Positions 8,486 to 18,501 of a DNA stretch of 35,112 bases are shown piece by piece. Each line of letters opens with the position of its first letter. Position 1 is the first letter of the stretch. Under the pieces are notes generated by a model that saw only the letters and a program-made list of their open reading frames with translations, searched no databases and was not told the origin of the DNA. The position numbers and the translations under genes were made by a program. The stretch comes from an uncultured Uliginosibacterium sp. (GTDB lineage: Bacteria; Pseudomonadota; Gammaproteobacteria; Burkholderiales; Rhodocyclaceae): positions 1-35,112 of the forward strand of contig CAMFLH010000018.1 of the NCBI GenBank assembly GCA_945957295.1, in the 5' to 3' direction.

Positions 8486-9551
8486 CGGCAACCACACGGT
8501 CGGCCCCTTCTCGATGCCGCAGGCCCAAAAGCGTGCGCGGCTGTTCGAACGCCTTCACACGCTCACTGCGCAGCACTACGCCCACTGCGCGCCCTACGCG
8601 CGGATGCTCGACTCACTACATGCCGACTGGCGCGCAGCCGACACGCTTGAAGCGCTGCCTCGGCTTCCCGTGGGCATCTTCAAGCACTTGCGCCTCGCCA
8701 GCGTTCCAGACGAACAGATCATTCGCGAGCTGCGCTCCTCTGGCACGAGTGGGAGTCTGCCTTCACGCGTGTTGCTCGATCGCGACACAGCCGCCAACCA
8801 GACTCGTGCGCTGGCCCGGATCGTCGGCGATGTGCTGGGTCGTGCCCGCCGGCCGATGCTGGTGGTGGACCGCAATGACCTGCTGCGCTCCGGCGAGGCG
8901 CTGTCGGCGCGCGGCGCTGCGGTGCTCGGCTTCGGCAACTTCGGCCGCCAGCACAGCTACGCGCTGAAGCCAGACCTGACCTTGGATCTCGATGCCGTGC
9001 GCGACTTCCTCGCGCGCTTCGCCGACGAAGCAGTGCTGGTGTTCGGCTTCACCTTTGTCGTGTGGCGCGATCTTGTGCAGGCGCTCCGCTCACGCGGCGA
9101 GCGCCTCGACTTTCCGCCAGGGAGCATCCTGTTGCATGGCGGCGGCTGGAAGCGACTGGCCGACCAGCAAGTCGGCAATGCGCAGTTCAAGCAAGGCGTG
9201 GCGGAGACGCTCGGCATTGAGCAGGTGCATAACTATTACGGTATGGCCGAACAAGTCGGCTCGATCTTCATGGAGTGCAGCGCCGGGCGGCTGCACACGC
9301 CGGACTATGCGGAAGCGATCGTGCGTGATCCGATCAGCCTCGCCCCGCTACCGCTTGGCAGGACCGGCGTAATTCAACTGCTCAGCGACCTGCCCGGCAG
9401 CTACCCCGGCCACAGCCTGCTCACCGAAGACATCGGTGGCGTTCTCGGCGAGGACGATTGCCCCTGCGGGCGAATGGGGCGCACGCTGCGAGTCGATGGC
9501 CGCCTGCCGCGCGCGGAACTGCGCGGCTGCAGTGACACCCGCGCGGCGTGA
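8478..9551 (+). CDS. LuxE/PaaK-family acyl-protein synthetase-like protein
   Basis: The 357-residue product carries ELRSSGTSGSLPSRV (near residues 86-100), the ATP-binding block of the LuxE family. HGGGWKRL lies mid-protein, followed by HNYYGMAEQVGSIFMEC and a CPCGRMGRT motif near the C-terminus. In luminous bacteria LuxE activates a fatty acid and hands it to LuxC, which reduces it to the aldehyde. The luxC-like gene follows 7 bp downstream, so the pairing is kept. LuxC/LuxE homologues without luciferase genes are known from flagellar glycosylation islands such as those of Aeromonas, which fits the pse genes here. Its precise role there is not established. Confidence 0.87.
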   Translation: MADGNHTVGPFSMPQAQKRARLFERLHTLTAQHYAHCAPYARMLDSLHADWRAADTLEALPRLPVGIFKHLRLASVPDEQIIRELRSSGTSGSLPSRVLLDRDTAANQTRALARIVGDVLGRARRPMLVVDRNDLLRSGEALSARGAAVLGFGNFGRQHSYALKPDLTLDLDAVRDFLARFADEAVLVFGFTFVVWRDLVQALRSRGERLDFPPGSILLHGGGWKRLADQQVGNAQFKQGVAETLGIEQVHNYYGMAEQVGSIFMECSAGRLHTPDYAEAIVRDPISLAPLPLGRTGVIQLLSDLPGSYPGHSLLTEDIGGVLGEDDCPCGRMGRTLRVDGRLPRAELRGCSDTRAA

Positions 9552-9558
9552 GAACACC

Positions 9559-10770
9559 ATGGAACTGATACTTCCCCATCGCGCCGACGACAACGCACGC
9601 GCGCAACTCGACGGCCTTGGCGAGCGCACCCTGCAGCCGTTTGACGCGCGCACGCTCGCTTTCCTGAGCGATTTCTCCGCAAGGCTGCTGCAAGACCATG
9701 CGCTGCGAACCGCACCGGAACTGGTCGCGCTGGGCTACTGGTTCCGCCCGGCGGCGGTCGAAGTGCTGCGGCAAAGGCACGCAACGCTGGCCTCCAATGG
9801 CGTGCTACGGCCGCGCGGCGTCGTGTTCCATGTCGCGCCGGCGAATGTCGACGCGGTCTTCGTGTACAGCTGGTTCCTCTCGCTGCTATGTGGCAACCGG
9901 AACATCGTGCGGATCTCGCGCCGCGACAACGCGCATCGCGCGACCCTGCTGCAGCTGCTGGCCGACACGCTCGCCGCACATCCGCATATCGCCGCGTGCA
10001 ACGCGGTACTTGCCTACGAACGTGACGACGCCATCAACGCCGAGCTATCGGCACGCTGCGGTTTGCGCGTCGTATGGGGTGGAAACGACACGGTGGCGCA
10101 CTTTCGCCGCATCGCACTACCGCCGCTCGCGACCGAGCTCGTCTTCCCGGATCGCCAGTCCTGGGCGCTGCTCAATGCAGACTCGCTCCTTACGGCCAAC
10201 GACGACGCAATCAGCCGCCTCGCGAGCGCCTTCCACAACGATGCCTTCTGGTTTGCGCAGCAGGCCTGCTCGTCGCCACGCGCAGTCGTGTGGATTGGCG
10301 ACACAACCCAGGTTGCGCAGGCAAAAAGCCGCTTCTGGCGAACAGTGAGCGAAGAACTCGCTCGTCGCGGCGAGACACCGGATGCCAGCGAGCTGGCAAA
10401 CCGGCTCGTCGCGGCCCACCGTGCCGCCGCCGTGGCGCAAGTCCGCGCGCACGGCAACCTCAGCGATTGGCCGCTGCGGCTCGATGCAGATGCGTTCACC
10501 CCCGAGCTGCGCGGCGGGCACTGTGGCTACGGCTTGTTCTACGAAATCACCCGCGCAAAGCTCGGCGACACGCTCGATCTGTTCAGCGCCACCGATCAAA
10601 CGGTGGCCTACTTCGGCTTTGAGCGAGCAGCCCTCACCGAGTGGGTGCAGGCCCTGGCAGATCGCGCGGTGGACCGCGTCGTGCCAATCGGCGATGCACT
10701 GCGCTTCGGCGATCATTGGGACGGGCACGATCTGCTGATGGCCTTCTCGCGCCATGTGGTGATCGCATGA
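9559..10770 (+). CDS. LuxC-family acyl-CoA/acyl-protein reductase
   Basis: This 403-residue protein has an aldehyde-dehydrogenase fold of the LuxC type. RGVVFHVAPANVDAVFVYSW lies near residue 86 and the probable acyl-accepting nucleophile Cys237 sits in AQQACSSP. The LuxC reaction reduces a thioester to an aldehyde with NADPH. The ATG at 9559 lies 7 bp after the LuxE-like gene and gives a natural N-terminus (MELILPHRADD); the frame is open further upstream but inside the LuxE-like gene. The stop overlaps the pseH start by 4 bp. With the ligase and LuxE-like protein it could supply a fatty aldehyde or, via SDR, a modified acyl group for a glycan. No luxA or luxB is present. Confidence 0.87.
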   Translation: MELILPHRADDNARAQLDGLGERTLQPFDARTLAFLSDFSARLLQDHALRTAPELVALGYWFRPAAVEVLRQRHATLASNGVLRPRGVVFHVAPANVDAVFVYSWFLSLLCGNRNIVRISRRDNAHRATLLQLLADTLAAHPHIAACNAVLAYERDDAINAELSARCGLRVVWGGNDTVAHFRRIALPPLATELVFPDRQSWALLNADSLLTANDDAISRLASAFHNDAFWFAQQACSSPRAVVWIGDTTQVAQAKSRFWRTVSEELARRGETPDASELANRLVAAHRAAAVAQVRAHGNLSDWPLRLDADAFTPELRGGHCGYGLFYEITRAKLGDTLDLFSATDQTVAYFGFERAALTEWVQALADRAVDRVVPIGDALRFGDHWDGHDLLMAFSRHVVIA

Positions 10771-11276
10771 GCGCGCCGCCGAGCACCACCTTGCGCAGGG
10801 CCGTCGATGCGGATGCCGCCACGATCCTCCGCTGGCGCAACCACCCAGAAGTTCGGCGCGTGATGTTCACCGAACACGAAATCAGCGCCGCCGAACATGC
10901 ACGCTGGTGGGCCAGCCTCAAGACCCGCGACGATTACCAGCTACTGGTAATCGAACACAAGGCCACACCTTGCGGCGTGGTGACCTTCTCACGCTGCGCC
11001 GACGACAACACAGCCTGGCTGTGGGGTTTCTATCTGGACCCGGATGGCTTCGCCGATGGCCTCGAACGGCTGCGAGCCTGGAACGGCATGGAAGTCGCGT
11101 CGCTTGCCTGGGCCCAGGCGCAACTTGCCGCAAACGAAGTACGTTGCGAGGTGTTTGCCTTCAACACCGCGGTGCTGCAGATGCATCTGCGCCACCGTTT
11201 TCGCGAAACCGGGCGTTATCAGCGTCGGCGCGGTGAGGCGATATTCGAAGTCGTTCAGCTCGCGCGCAAGCCGTAG
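10767..11276 (+). CDS. pseH: UDP-4-amino-4,6-dideoxy-N-acetyl-beta-L-altrosamine N-acetyltransferase
   Basis: This 169-residue GNAT protein has the PseH hallmark ILRWRNHPEVRRVMFTEHEIS near its N-terminus. WWASLKTRDDYQLLVIE follows, and a C-terminal acetyl-CoA fold ends HLRHRFRETGRYQRRRG. PseH acetylates the 4-amino group of the PseC product with acetyl-CoA, the third step to pseudaminic acid. It is the only pse gene on the plus strand: its start overlaps the luxC-like stop (ATGA) and its last 22 bp overlap the 3' end of pseG on the other strand. That arrangement links the upstream acyl/heptose operon to pseudaminate synthesis. The family call is firm; acetyl rather than another acyl donor is assumed. 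Confidence 0.9.
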   Translation: MSAPPSTTLRRAVDADAATILRWRNHPEVRRVMFTEHEISAAEHARWWASLKTRDDYQLLVIEHKATPCGVVTFSRCADDNTAWLWGFYLDPDGFADGLERLRAWNGMEVASLAWAQAQLAANEVRCEVFAFNTAVLQMHLRHRFRETGRYQRRRGEAIFEVVQLARKP

Positions 11277-12298
11277 AGGCGTTCCGCAACCCGCGCGGCG
11301 CCCAAGCCATCGCAGCGGCGCGCCAGCGCCTCGCCCATCGTCTGCAGACCTTCCGCATCGGCAAGCATGGTTTCGACAGCCGCCGGCAACCGCGCAAGCG
11401 CATCCGGCGACAAACTGCCGAGATCGATGCCTTCGCCGACTGCGGCCAGCCGACGGCTGAGGGCCAACTGGTTATCCGCAATCGCCATCGTGATGCCGGG
11501 CAGCCCAAGGCAGGCCCGCTCCCACGTCATCGTGCCGCCAGCGCCGATGAATAGATCCGCGGCGGCCATGCGACTCGCAACGTCACCCGCGCCAATCGTG
11601 AGGCTCGCGCTCGGCAGGCAGCCGCAAAGGTCGCGCAGTGCCTGCTGGTGCGGATTGCCGGCGCCAACAACGACGTCCAGTTCGAACCGCGACGCGAGCG
11701 GCTTAAGCGCCTGCAGCACTTGCCCGGTCGCGTTCGGCGCATCGCCACCGCCAAAACACACGAGCACGCGATGCCGCGGATCGCGTCTTGCCGGGCGAGC
11801 TGCGCGCGCATCGGCGAACTCCGCCCTCAGCAACGCCCAAGCAGGGCCGAACAACGTGTCGCAGCCAGGTGGCAGCAAGCCCGCATAACGTGCCGCGGGA
11901 TAGTCGTGCCAGTTCTGATCGAGCAGCAGCCGGCAAGCATGCGGCCGATCGGCCAGGTCGTCGATCGCCATCACGGCACCGACCTGGCCGGACAGGGCCG
12001 ATTCCCATGCAGCGCCGAGCCGATAGTGATCCACGACAAGCCAGTCCGTGACCGATCCGCTCGCCAGCGCCGCTGATGTGGCCGCAGCGTCGGCACAGGG
12101 GTCGCCATCGCCGACGTCGATCACGTGAAGGGCAAACCCTGCCGCGGAGACCGCGGCAGCCGCTGCATCGCCCCCTCGCCTGCACACGAACATGCACTGC
12201 GCGCCGCGAACGCGTAACGCGTCGGCAAGCGCGAGGCAACGCATCACATGGCCGTGGCCGATGTCCGGGGACGCATCAGCGCGGAAAACGACCTTCAT
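11255..12298 (-). CDS. pseG: UDP-2,4-diacetamido-2,4,6-trideoxy-beta-L-altropyranose hydrolase
   Basis: The 347-residue product begins MKVVFRADASPDIGHGHVMR, the PseG signature; His17 aligns with the catalytic base in the family. FIGAGGTMTWERACLGLPGI is the UDP-binding C-terminal block of the GT-B-like fold. PseG removes UDP from the diacetamido sugar to give the free hexose used by PseI. The start overlaps the pseF stop in an ATGA, so pseB, pseC, pseF and pseG form a coupled operon read leftwards. Its 3' end overlaps pseH tail to tail by 22 bp and I see no terminator between them. PseI, which would use the product, is not in the window. Confidence 0.93.
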   Translation of the reverse strand: MKVVFRADASPDIGHGHVMRCLALADALRVRGAQCMFVCRRGGDAAAAAVSAAGFALHVIDVGDGDPCADAAATSAALASGSVTDWLVVDHYRLGAAWESALSGQVGAVMAIDDLADRPHACRLLLDQNWHDYPAARYAGLLPPGCDTLFGPAWALLRAEFADARAARPARRDPRHRVLVCFGGGDAPNATGQVLQALKPLASRFELDVVVGAGNPHQQALRDLCGCLPSASLTIGAGDVASRMAAADLFIGAGGTMTWERACLGLPGITMAIADNQLALSRRLAAVGEGIDLGSLSPDALARLPAAVETMLADAEGLQTMGEALARRCDGLGAARVAERLYGLRAS

Positions 12299-12986
12299 TC
12301 GCCCGCTTCACGCATCGCGCGGAACAACCACTCCGCCCTGCGCCAATCCTCTTCGGTGTCGATGTCCTGCACCCGATGGCGCGGCAACAGGAACATCTGC
12401 GCCCGCGGCCCGAACATCGGAACGTTGTCGCGCCAGTGCTGTGCGTCGCCAATGTAGAACTGGCCGGCATCGTGAAAAGCTTCGGGAAGATCCTGCGAGC
12501 GCTTGCCGATGTGCTCAGGGAACATCGGCCCAAGCTGGCCCTGCGCATCCAGCGTAATGGCACGCAGGATCGGGAAGTCGAAGGTCGTTGCGGTGAATAC
12601 GAAACACGCGCCGCTTTGCTGCAGTGCAGCCTCGGCTGCAATCAGGTCCTGCGCCCGCACGAAGGGCGCAGTGGCATAGAGGCAGCACACCGTCGTCGGC
12701 GTCTCGCCTGCCGCCGCGTACCAGTCGATCGCATGCACTACCACCGGCGCGGTGCCGACATGGTCATTCGACAGCGCCGGCGGGCGGGTGAATGGCACCT
12801 GCGCGCCCCATTCCTGCGCTACGGCGGCGATGCCGGCATCGTCGGTCGACACGATGACTCGGTCGAAGAGCTTGCTCTCGAGCGCTGCCGTAATCGACCA
12901 CGCGATCATCGGCCGGCCCGCAAACGAGCGGATGTTCTTGCGCGGAATACGCTTGCTGCCGCCGCGCGCGGGAATCACGCACAGTT

Positions 12987-12990
<4 letters not shown>
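12295..12990 (-). CDS. pseF: Pseudaminic acid cytidylyltransferase
   Basis: This 231-residue protein begins MKLCVIPARGGSKRIPRKNI, the CTP-binding motif of CMP-sugar synthetases, and contains STDD(A) and YATAPFVR blocks typical of PseF. The enzyme activates pseudaminic acid with CTP to CMP-pseudaminic acid, the donor for flagellin glycosylation. The frame continues 32 codons upstream into pseC, but the ATG at 12988-12990 gives the family N-terminus and a 4 bp overlap with pseC. Neighbours pseC and pseG support pseudaminate rather than sialate or legionaminate as substrate. CMP-legionaminate synthetase (PtmB/NeuA-like) is the alternative, less likely here. Confidence 0.92.
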
Positions 12991-15130
<2,140 letters not shown>

Positions 15131-17221
15131 TCACTCCCCTTGTTTGTCCGGCAGTGTCCCCGTACTTGCCAGGGCGTGCAACGCCAGGATGTTTTCGCGA
15201 CCCGCCTTGAGGAAGCCCAGCAAGAGATCGAAGACCTCCCTGCCGTACTCAACCGCAGCGGTTTCGTCCTTCATCAGAGCAAAACAGTCGTTCGCGAAGC
15301 GCCCCATGTGCTGCAAGGACCCCCGAACAAGAGGGAACACCTGGCTTTGCTGATGATCCGGCTGGAATAAATAGGCGTGCATATCGGCCAAGCGCACGAA
15401 GAGATCCGCCTTACGCTGAATAGGCCGCGCGAAGAGTTCGGTCAGATCAGCAATGACTGCGTCCAGTTGTGCCAGAAGGCTCGCAATGTTGCCCGGCATG
15501 TCGTCAAGGACACCGCGCATGAACGCGCGCGAGACGGCATCGACGGCCAACCGGCGAGACTCCGGTGTTGCTGCGATCTGGATGTCGTCCGGCAGTATCC
15601 GCTGGGTCCATGCAATGCGGGCGCCGTCGTTGGGGTTGTAGACGACTGCATCGGGGTGTGCGGCGATAGAGACCTGCAATACGTCTCGCGAGTACGTGAG
15701 TTGATCGGTGGACAAGACCGTATCGCGAAAATTGCCGGGCACTGGGTTGCCACCGCGATGCAACCAGTTCGTACCGGCAACGACGCCAGCCAGATAGTCG
15801 CCCTTCGCCTCGCCGTTGTAGTAGATCGAATTGCGCGAGTGGTGGGCGCCATCGGGGTGAAAACCGAGATCCACGCCAAAGAGATACACCTCGCGGAAAC
15901 CCATCTTCAGCGCGAGGTCGAGCCCGCCGTTCGTGCATGTGGGGTTCGTACGTACACGTGGCAAGCGCCCATCGAAGTCCAACATGTTCGAACCGAAATC
16001 GATGTCTTTCAGGAACATCGCCGGGTTGGGCGAGAGATCGAAGACACCCGGGTACATGATCGCAGACGTCAGAAGCGGTGTGCGGGCCAGAACCGCGCGC
16101 GTTCGAGGTGTATCGAGGATGCGGTAGGTTGCCGCAGTGCGCTCAATCTCGACGTGAAAATCGGGATCAACGCCGGCGTTTGCGAGTGCGGAGATCGCAG
16201 TACCGCACGAAAATACGACAACCCGATCTCGGTACGCGCGTAGCACCGGCAACAGCGTATCGAGGGACGGCCCCGCGCCGACCACGACCGCGACGGCGTC
16301 GGTCGGCACGGAAGCGCCGCCCACGAATACCGGGCGCCTCGCCATAGCGTTCTCCACCGCGTGGCGCAAGCCCAGGATCTCATCATCGAAGAAGCCCCAG
16401 CCGCGGAAGAGCTTGCCCATGTCGGCACCGATGCGCTCCCAAAGATCGCGAACGCGCTCAGAGTCGTAGTCATGAAAGAACAGCGCAGCCCCCTGAACCA
16501 TATATGGCGCAGCGTGCTTCTGGATCGTTGCGAGAACGCTCGCGGCAAGTAGCTCGTTGTCGTCATGCAACGCAATCGAGAAACTTCGGCCATGACGCTC
16601 AAAGCGCTGATGAAGGGCAATGAAGTCTACAAAGTACAGCGACATGTTCAACCGTTCGACATCGGTATCGACGATGAACAGATGAAAGATCTCGTACTCG
16701 TCAATCAGGCGTTCGAGATGCCACCCGAACCCGCTACCGAAAACGATGACAAGGGGTTGCACATGGTCGCCGAACACCGGCCGCCGGTGCCGCTGATCCG
16801 GGGACGGACAGCGCTCTTGGAAGCGGCGGACAATTTCGCCGCGGAACACATGCTCTACCGGCCTAAAGAAGTCTGGATTACCCGCGTAGTCCGTAATCTC
16901 AGCGGGGTTTTCAAGGTACCCCGCCTCCACCCAAATGCGCGTTCCATCCGTAGCGCGCTCGAACTCATGGAGTAACACTCGCCCCAGGTCGGTGAAATCA
17001 CGTAAGCCGCCAGCGTGCTTGCCGCTGAAGATGGTCATACGCGCTTCCGCATCCACTTCGAATGGCGCAGGCAGTTTCGTAGCCATCAGCGTATCGAAGA
17101 CAGCCGGGAATTTTTCCCGCAAGAAGTAGAGGTTCGCCTGGTAGGTGGCGAACAGCTTTCGTATGTAGGCCTCTTGCAAAGGCGTCCATTCCGCGTGCGC
17201 AGCGCTTTCAGCTTCGTTCAT
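15131..17221 (-). CDS. Motility accessory factor (Maf/DUF115) flagellin nonulosonate transferase
   Basis: The product (696 residues from ATG 17221) contains the DUF115/6-hydroxymethylpterin diphosphokinase-like core. VVVGAGPSLDTLLPVL lies in the centre, FSCGTAISALANAGVDPDFHVEIE after it, and FGVDLGFHPDGAHHSRNS further on. Maf proteins of Campylobacter, Helicobacter and Aeromonas are needed for transferring pseudaminic or legionaminic acid to flagellin in the cytoplasm. Position between pseB and fliC supports this. An in-frame TTG at 17254 would add 11 residues but has no ribosome site; GGAG at 13 nt before ATG 17221 is also weakly spaced, so the start is uncertain. The promoter is not recognisable. 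Confidence 0.85.
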   Translation of the reverse strand: MNEAESAAHAEWTPLQEAYIRKLFATYQANLYFLREKFPAVFDTLMATKLPAPFEVDAEARMTIFSGKHAGGLRDFTDLGRVLLHEFERATDGTRIWVEAGYLENPAEITDYAGNPDFFRPVEHVFRGEIVRRFQERCPSPDQRHRRPVFGDHVQPLVIVFGSGFGWHLERLIDEYEIFHLFIVDTDVERLNMSLYFVDFIALHQRFERHGRSFSIALHDDNELLAASVLATIQKHAAPYMVQGAALFFHDYDSERVRDLWERIGADMGKLFRGWGFFDDEILGLRHAVENAMARRPVFVGGASVPTDAVAVVVGAGPSLDTLLPVLRAYRDRVVVFSCGTAISALANAGVDPDFHVEIERTAATYRILDTPRTRAVLARTPLLTSAIMYPGVFDLSPNPAMFLKDIDFGSNMLDFDGRLPRVRTNPTCTNGGLDLALKMGFREVYLFGVDLGFHPDGAHHSRNSIYYNGEAKGDYLAGVVAGTNWLHRGGNPVPGNFRDTVLSTDQLTYSRDVLQVSIAAHPDAVVYNPNDGARIAWTQRILPDDIQIAATPESRRLAVDAVSRAFMRGVLDDMPGNIASLLAQLDAVIADLTELFARPIQRKADLFVRLADMHAYLFQPDHQQSQVFPLVRGSLQHMGRFANDCFALMKDETAAVEYGREVFDLLLGFLKAGRENILALHALASTGTLPDKQGE

Positions 17222-17458
17222 GTTCTTGGCATCACTCCAGATAAGCCGCGCCAAATACCAACGAATAAAACGCGGCCACGCTGGATTGTGAGCCAGAACG
17301 GTCCGCTTGTGAGGCTCGATATCCCCGGGAAAGCCCCTCTATTCCTGCGATTGCTGCCGCCACCGCCCTTCAGGTTTGTCTGCCCCTAAACCCTGCCGCG
17401 CATGCGCCGTAATAACACTTAATGCGGCGCACAAAGCTTGGTAACCCGAAGAAATTCC

Positions 17459-17485
17459 TAAAGTTTTCCAAGCAAGCGCCGCTAA
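17459..17485 (+). promoter_or_regulatory. Sigma-28 (FliA) promoter of fliC
   Basis: TAAAGTTT at 17459-17466, an 11 nt spacer, and GCCGCTAA at 17478-17485 match the sigma-28 consensus TAAAGTTT-N11-GCCGATAA at 15 of 16 positions. Transcription would start near 17492, leaving a leader of about 80 nt before the fliC ATG. Confidence 0.9.
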
Positions 17486-17513
17486 CAAACACAAGCGCAA
17501 CGACGCTTGAATC

Positions 17514-17530
17514 AACCGGCAAAGCCGGTT
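17514..17530 (+). other. Perfect hairpin in the fliC 5' leader
   Basis: AACCGGC (17514-17520) and GCCGGTT (17524-17530) pair as a 7 bp stem with an AAA loop. It lies about 22 nt after the predicted transcription start and about 27 nt before the AAGGAG ribosome site. There is no T-run, so it is more likely an mRNA stabiliser or protein-binding site than a terminator. Confidence 0.6.
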
Positions 17531-17570
17531 GCTAAATACATACGGAAACGGAACGACAAGGAGTTTCATC

Positions 17571-18425
17571 ATGGCACTGACTATCAACACCAACGTCTAT
17601 TCGTTGAACGCACAACGCAATCTGACGACGACCCAAACCCAGTTGGCCAACCCGCTGCAGCGCCTGTCCTCCGGCCTGCGCATCAACAGTTCGGCAGACG
17701 ACGCCGCCGGTCTTGCGATTTCCGAGCGCATCGGCTCGACGATCCGCGGCCAGACAGTTGCAGTCCGTAACGCCAACGACGCGATCTCGATGGTGCAGGT
17801 TGCCGACGGTACGGCAGCCAAGATCAGCGACAACCTCCAGCGGATGCGCGAACTCGCCGTGCAGGCTGCCAACGGCACCTACACCTCCAGCGACCGTGCA
17901 AACATCTCGGTGGAATTCACCGCGCTGCAGAAGGAAATCACCCGGATCGCACAGAACACGAAGTTCAACAACCTCGCCCTGACGAACTCGTCGGCGCAGA
18001 GCTTCAGCTTCCAGGTCGGTGCGAACACCAGTGCTGACAACCAGATCTCGGTCACCACCAAGAACCTGATGGCCAGTAGCGGTCTGTCGGTGGGTTCGAG
18101 CAACATCAACGTCGGCGGTGCAGTGAAGGCCTCGCTGGGTGCCGCTCAGGCTCTCACCGCGATCGCGGCAATCGACAAGGCGATCAACACCGTTACGACT
18201 AACCGCGCGGACTTCGGCGCTGCCATCAACCGCACGCAGGCCGTCATCAGCAACCTGTCGATCGCAATCGAAAACCAGTCCGCTGCACGTGGTCGTATCA
18301 CCGATGCCGACTTCGCCGCTGAAACAGCGAACCTCACCCGCCTGCAGATCCTGCAGCAGGCTGGCACCGCGATTCTCGCGCAGGCGAATGCGGTTCCGCA
18401 GCAGGCTCTGAGCCTGCTCCGCTAA
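17571..18425 (+). CDS. fliC: Flagellin
   Basis: The filament subunit has 284 residues and starts MALTINTNVYSLNAQRNLTTT, with the conserved RLSSGLRINSSADDAAGLAISERI at about residues 30-55. The C-terminal helix ends QANAVPQQALSLLR. The D0/D1 ends are complete, while the centre (about 140-200) is short and rich in Ser, Thr and Asn, so the large D2/D3 domains are missing and the centre is a plausible O-glycosylation surface. Most betaproteobacterial flagellins read SLQRLSSG and NSAKDDAAG; here NPLQ and NSSADDAAG are seen. AAGGAG 8 nt before ATG 17571 is a strong ribosome site. It is driven by the sigma-28 promoter and secreted through the flagellar export system with FliS as chaperone. Confidence 0.97.
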   Translation: MALTINTNVYSLNAQRNLTTTQTQLANPLQRLSSGLRINSSADDAAGLAISERIGSTIRGQTVAVRNANDAISMVQVADGTAAKISDNLQRMRELAVQAANGTYTSSDRANISVEFTALQKEITRIAQNTKFNNLALTNSSAQSFSFQVGANTSADNQISVTTKNLMASSGLSVGSSNINVGGAVKASLGAAQALTAIAAIDKAINTVTTNRADFGAAINRTQAVISNLSIAIENQSAARGRITDADFAAETANLTRLQILQQAGTAILAQANAVPQQALSLLR

Positions 18426-18448
18426 CCCTGATATTGGATCTCGCCGGC

Positions 18449-18475
18449 TTGGGCGATCCTGACCGGATCGCCCAA
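18449..18475 (+). terminator. Strong stem-loop after fliC (terminator or attenuator without T-run)
   Basis: TTGGGCGATCC (18449-18459) and GGATCGCCCAA (18465-18475) form a perfect 11 bp stem with a 5 nt loop, 23 bp after the fliC stop. AGACGG follows instead of a T-run, so it may act as a partial terminator or as a 3' stabiliser that keeps flagellin mRNA in excess over flaG-fliD. Confidence 0.65.
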
Positions 18476-18501
18476 AGACGGCCAGGGTAGGAGAAGGCAA
18501 C

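Larger units (their letters stand above)
17222..17570. other. Intergenic region between the Maf gene and fliC
   Basis: This 349 bp divergent region contains no convincing gene. It holds the sigma-28 promoter of fliC at 17459-17485 and a hairpin in the fliC leader at 17514-17530. A second inverted repeat, 7 bp (TGCGCCG/CGGCGCA) with a 15 nt loop at 17403-17431, lies upstream of the promoter and has no T-run. Base composition falls around 17400-17560 compared with the coding DNA on either side. No clear promoter for the leftward maf-pse operon could be assigned. Confidence 0.7.

Noticed and set aside
8478-10770. Bioluminescence (lux) operon
   Set aside because: LuxE- and LuxC-like genes are present, but luciferase subunits LuxA/LuxB and the transferase LuxD are missing and the neighbours are sugar genes.
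17403-17431. Inverted repeat TGCGCCG/CGGCGCA upstream of the fliC promoter
   Set aside because: Seven base pairs with a 15 nt loop and no T-run; not strong enough to call a terminator or an operator.
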